Shown piece after piece: positions 63,581 through 64,000 of a stretch of 64,000 nucleotides of DNA. The position numbers were made by a program, and so were the translations under genes. Source of the stretch: Macrothele yani (taxonomy: Eukaryota; Arthropoda; Arachnida; Araneae; Macrothelidae); contig CM077028.1 of assembly GCA_039090855.1 (NCBI GenBank), positions 66,655,054 through 66,719,053 of the forward strand, read 5' to 3'. The notes under the pieces are model-generated. The model searched no databases and was not told the origin of the DNA. It worked only from the letters and a program-made list of their open reading frames with translations. Position 1 is the stretch's first letter, and each line of letters starts with the position of its first letter.

Positions 63581-64000
63581 TTTTTGTTTTGTTTTCATTG
63601 CGTGTGAGACGGAAAGCAATTACGTAAAAAGAGTGAGGCTATCGCAGACATAAGACCCGTAAGACCTATTACAGTTGGTTTTTATGGTTTTCCTAATTCG
63701 AATGGAGTGAAAAAAATTGGCGACCAGATTAGGTTTGGTGAAAACAATATTGAATTTGGCGAAAACTTTAAAAAAGCCAGAGCAAACGCTGTTATACGTA
63801 TAATATTATATATAACAGAAGAAAATCTTGTTTATTATTCTGGTCGGCGGCACTTTGTTCTCTAGATGTGTGAAGTGAAAAGCTTTTAAGTTGTCTTAAA
63901 TGGCACGGGAGAAATAGGCTGGGAGAAACTTACTTGTATAAATCTGTGCAGTATTTTCATCATTTGTACTATCAGGCAGCTGGTTTCAAAACTTCTGTGA
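63581..64000. other. No gene recognised
   Basis: AT-rich sequence to the window edge with a T-rich patch at 63574-63600. If the exon at 60274-60465 is real, upstream exons would lie here or beyond the edge; I see no convincing one. Confidence 0.4.

Overview
The window is repeat-dense, AT-rich eukaryotic DNA, most likely from an invertebrate and probably an arthropod. The evidence is many decayed Tc1/mariner copies of several subfamilies, hAT relics, tRNA-derived SINEs with target-site duplications, a non-LTR reverse transcriptase relic and many tandem arrays. I see no operons, no bacterial gene structure, no CRISPR array and no complete host gene. The species cannot be named from the sequence alone.

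The only feature I would defend as host coding is one phase-0 exon on the minus strand (60274-60465, 64 codons). It has a pyrimidine-tract acceptor and a GTAAGT donor and encodes the start of an RRM-like fold. Everything else recognisable is mobile or repeated DNA. Names such as SINE-A to SINE-D are my own labels.

Layout. 0-9 kb: a hAT C-terminal relic, a Tc1 copy with clean TIRs, and an inverted-arm element (4624-8625) filled by nested insertions: a tRNA-like SINE-A pair, a Tc1 relic and a 1.8-kb array. 9-24 kb: SINEs, three copies of a repeat carrying nuclear-receptor DR1 motifs, a 1.6-kb CCCAGCAAAAACA element inserted in a 32-bp tandem array, a recent 424-bp tandem duplication and a CAGRGTTCCCA MITE. 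24-34 kb: several Tc1-like relics, a DD41D-type relic, two fold-back elements and SINE-B insertions with clear TSDs. 35-38 kb: an inverted copy of the 1.8-kb array. 38-44 kb: deep nesting (Tc1 within Tc1; mariner within hAT within SINE-C). 44-50 kb: a 930-bp tandem duplication and a large GTGTAATT fold-back element. 50-60 kb: an RTE-like reverse transcriptase relic, further Tc1/DD41D relics and a CATACCTGCCAAC element that splits a Tc1 reading frame. 60-64 kb: the candidate exon and a third copy of the array.

The most interesting structure is the array family at 6586-8400, 35290-37866 and 61322-63580. It is bounded by short inverted ends and built from ~155-bp monomers in an A-B-C order. Most monomers carry a core close to the vertebrate CTCF consensus (CCACCAGGGGGCG type). 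A second family spreads near-perfect DR1 sites. Both could be mobile regulatory cargo, but binding is inference and untested.
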